From Candidatus Omnitrophota bacterium (lineage in GTDB: Bacteria; Omnitrophota; 4484-213), in contig DAOWKH010000036.1 of the NCBI GenBank assembly GCA_030639955.1, positions 1 to 14,607 of the forward strand: DNA of 14,607 nucleotides, given 5' to 3'. This document shows, in pieces, positions 13,322-14,607 of the stretch. Within the stretch, counting starts at the first letter, position 1, and each line of letters opens with the position of its first letter. The notes beneath the pieces are model-generated. The model was not told where the DNA came from, did no database searches, and was given only the letters and a program-made list of their open reading frames with translations. A program made the translations under genes and the position numbers.

Positions 13322-14347
13322 TTAATTTATCTTCCTCTCCAATTTACTTACTTTCTCAAAAAGCTTGGGCAATCTCTGAATACAGGCTTTAATCTTTTTT
13401 TCTTGTTTATGCGGCTTTGCCGGAAATCCGGAGACAAAGGTATCTTTAGGAATGGTCTTGGTTACCCCTGATCTACCCGCCACTACTACATTATCGCCAA
13501 TACCAATATGCCCGGCTATTCCCACCTGTCCGGCAAGAGTAACATTTCTGCCAACCTCGGCGCTTCCGGAAATTCCGGTTTGGGCAACAATAATTGTATT
13601 CTCGCCAATAGTTACATTATGCCCAATCTGGACCAAATTATCAATCTTTGTTCCTTTGCCGATATATGTTCTATCAAATCTCGCCCGGTCAATGGTAACA
13701 TTCGCTCCAATCTCCACATCATCACCAATCTCCACACTGCCAAGTTGAGGGATTTTATAATGCACCCCTCCCCGAGTAGAGAAACCAAAACCATCACTGC
13801 CGATTACCGCCCCATCGTGAATAATTACCCGCTCGCCAATCTTTGTTCTTTCGCGGATAGAAACATTAGAATAAATCAAACAATTCTCTCCGATACAACT
13901 CTCCTGACCAATATAAACACCGGAATGGATAATTGTTCTCGCCCCAATCTTTACATTGTCCTCAACAACTACATAGGCCTGAATGGCAACATTTTCTCCC
14001 AATTGGACATTCTTCCCTATTAGGGCAGTAGGATGGATCCCTGCCGGTTTGGGAATCTCGGAAGTAAATAAAGGCGCTATTTCAGAAAAAGCAAGAGAGG
14101 GATTTTCTACATAAATCAGAGAAAGTGGCTTTTCCCTTCTGGAAAGATTTAGTTTATTCTTTTTAGAGACAACCGCTGCCGAAGCAGAGGTAGAGTCAAG
14201 CAAAGACAGATATTTCTCATTATCTACAAAAACGATATCTCCATTTTCTGCCTCTTTTATTCCCCAGGCTCTTTTAATAATTACATCCTTATTGCCTTCA
14301 ATTTCTCCGTCAATTAATTCCGCTAATTCACTCAATCTCTTTTGCAT
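13322..14347 (-). CDS. lpxD: LpxD, UDP-3-O-acylglucosamine N-acyltransferase
   Basis: The 341-residue enzyme adds the second hydroxyacyl chain to UDP-3-O-acylglucosamine in lipid A synthesis, in the cytoplasm. Residues 1-100 form the N-terminal uridine-binding domain (ISGE-like ELIDGEIEGN, then NPSLAFSEIAPLF). Residues about 103-300 are a left-handed parallel beta helix with many hexapeptide repeats (IHPTALIGKNVQLGENV, VKIGARTIIHSGVYIG). Conserved LpxD features are IGSDGFGF (182-189) and IGHN with the catalytic histidine at H243. The C-terminal helix (310-341) is the usual trimer/ACP-binding extension. Length is normal for the family. The gene follows the skp-like stop by 2 bases and precedes lpxC-fabZ by 1, so these three are almost certainly co-transcribed. 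Confidence 0.96.
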   Translation of the reverse strand: MQKRLSELAELIDGEIEGNKDVIIKRAWGIKEAENGDIVFVDNEKYLSLLDSTSASAAVVSKKNKLNLSRREKPLSLIYVENPSLAFSEIAPLFTSEIPKPAGIHPTALIGKNVQLGENVAIQAYVVVEDNVKIGARTIIHSGVYIGQESCIGENCLIYSNVSIRERTKIGERVIIHDGAVIGSDGFGFSTRGGVHYKIPQLGSVEIGDDVEIGANVTIDRARFDRTYIGKGTKIDNLVQIGHNVTIGENTIIVAQTGISGSAEVGRNVTLAGQVGIAGHIGIGDNVVVAGRSGVTKTIPKDTFVSGFPAKPHKQEKKIKACIQRLPKLFEKVSKLERKIN

Positions 14348-14349
14348 TT

Positions 14350-14607
14350 TTATTTCCCCAACGCCTTAATAATCTCCTCTGTCAGATCTAAATCTTTATT
14401 CCCGTAAAGTAGAACATGGCTGTCTAATATCAAATCATAGTTCCCTTTCTTTGCTTCTTTCTGAATAACCTTATCAATATCTCCCAAAATTTCTTTCATC
14501 ATCTCGTTTCTTTCTTTAAGCAAACTCTCGCGGGTCTTCAGGACAAACTTTTGCAACTCCTTTGTCTTCTGCTCGATAATATTCTCTTTCTTTTTCTTTG
14601 CTTTCTC
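14350..14607 (-). CDS. skp: OmpH/Skp-family periplasmic chaperone, C-terminal part (runs off right edge)
   Basis: The frame is open to the right edge, so the start lies outside the window; the TTG at 14554-14556 is an internal leucine codon. Eighty-five residues are visible. They begin in a highly charged coiled coil (EKAKKKKENIIEQKTKEL, then RESLLKERNEMMKEILGDIDKVIQKEAKK) and end in the family's C-terminal strand segment YDLILDSHVLLYGNKDLDLTEEIIKAL. This matches OmpH/Skp proteins, trimeric holdase chaperones that carry unfolded outer-membrane proteins across the periplasm. The location before lpxD is the common bamA-skp-lpxD order. The signal peptide cannot be checked. Confidence 0.9.
   Translation of the reverse strand, partial: EKAKKKKENIIEQKTKELQKFVLKTRESLLKERNEMMKEILGDIDKVIQKEAKKGNYDLILDSHVLLYGNKDLDLTEEIIKALGK

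Noticed and set aside
381..14023. Plus-strand reading frames such as those at 381-788, 1610-2371, 5316-5723, 7352-7843 and 13508-14023
   Set aside because: Each lies opposite a well-supported minus-strand gene, its translation is low-complexity or resembles no family, and none has a convincing Shine-Dalgarno site. They are antisense shadows of compositionally biased genes.
14554..14556. TTG as the start of a 68-residue protein
   Set aside because: The frame is open upstream to the window edge and encodes the charged coiled coil expected of Skp, so this is an internal leucine codon.
1..14607. tRNA, rRNA, insertion sequence transposase, phage or origin features
   Set aside because: I looked along both strands and saw no cloverleaf, rRNA-like segment, transposase motif or clustered DnaA boxes.

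Overview
The window is an AT-rich segment of a Gram-negative (diderm) bacterial chromosome. All fourteen recognisable genes lie on the minus strand, so transcription runs from the right end to the left end. The genes are packed tightly, with 1-2 base gaps or short overlaps, apart from four repeat-filled spacers. The LpxC-FabZ fusion, the mixed Tad/type IV pilus gene set, the several gene fusions and the many heptanucleotide repeats suggest an uncultivated diderm lineage. Omnitrophota (PVC superphylum) is my best guess, at low to moderate confidence; I cannot test it without a search.

Right block (about 11983-14607), envelope lipid and outer-membrane biogenesis: the 3' end of an OmpH/Skp periplasmic chaperone gene, lpxD, and a bifunctional lpxC-fabZ. 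This is the usual Skp-LpxD-FabZ neighbourhood of diderm bacteria and indicates lipid A synthesis.

Middle block (about 4730-11810): a PpiC-type prolyl isomerase lipoprotein, then a Tad-like pilus module. The module contains cpaB, a very long CpaC-type secretin with a coiled-coil/TonB-C/coiled-coil/TonB-C/TPR-like tail, and a one-piece CpaE-CpaF ATPase. No TadB/TadC platform protein and no Flp pilin are present.

Left block (1-4504), type IV pilus module: three minor prepilins (PilV-like, PilX-like, PilW-like), a fused PilM-PilN, PilO, PilP and the 5' part of a PilQ/GspD-type secretin that runs off the left edge. Together the blocks encode two secretins, one extension-type ATPase and an inner-membrane alignment complex. 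They may make one hybrid machine or two neighbouring machines.

The most unusual layer lies across the genes. Seven tandem arrays with an exact period of 7 bases are scattered through the window. Three of them encode the hydrophobic cores of signal peptides (PilQ, CpaC, PpiC lipoprotein), one encodes the leader of a prepilin, one sits in the secretin's coiled coil, and two fill intergenic spacers as facing inverted arrays. Because 7 is not a multiple of 3, an array specifies the same 7-residue peptide in all three frames. A 27-base near-palindrome has landed inside one array, in frame. Other spacers hold nested palindromes, one of which supplies a stop codon and probably a ribosome binding site.
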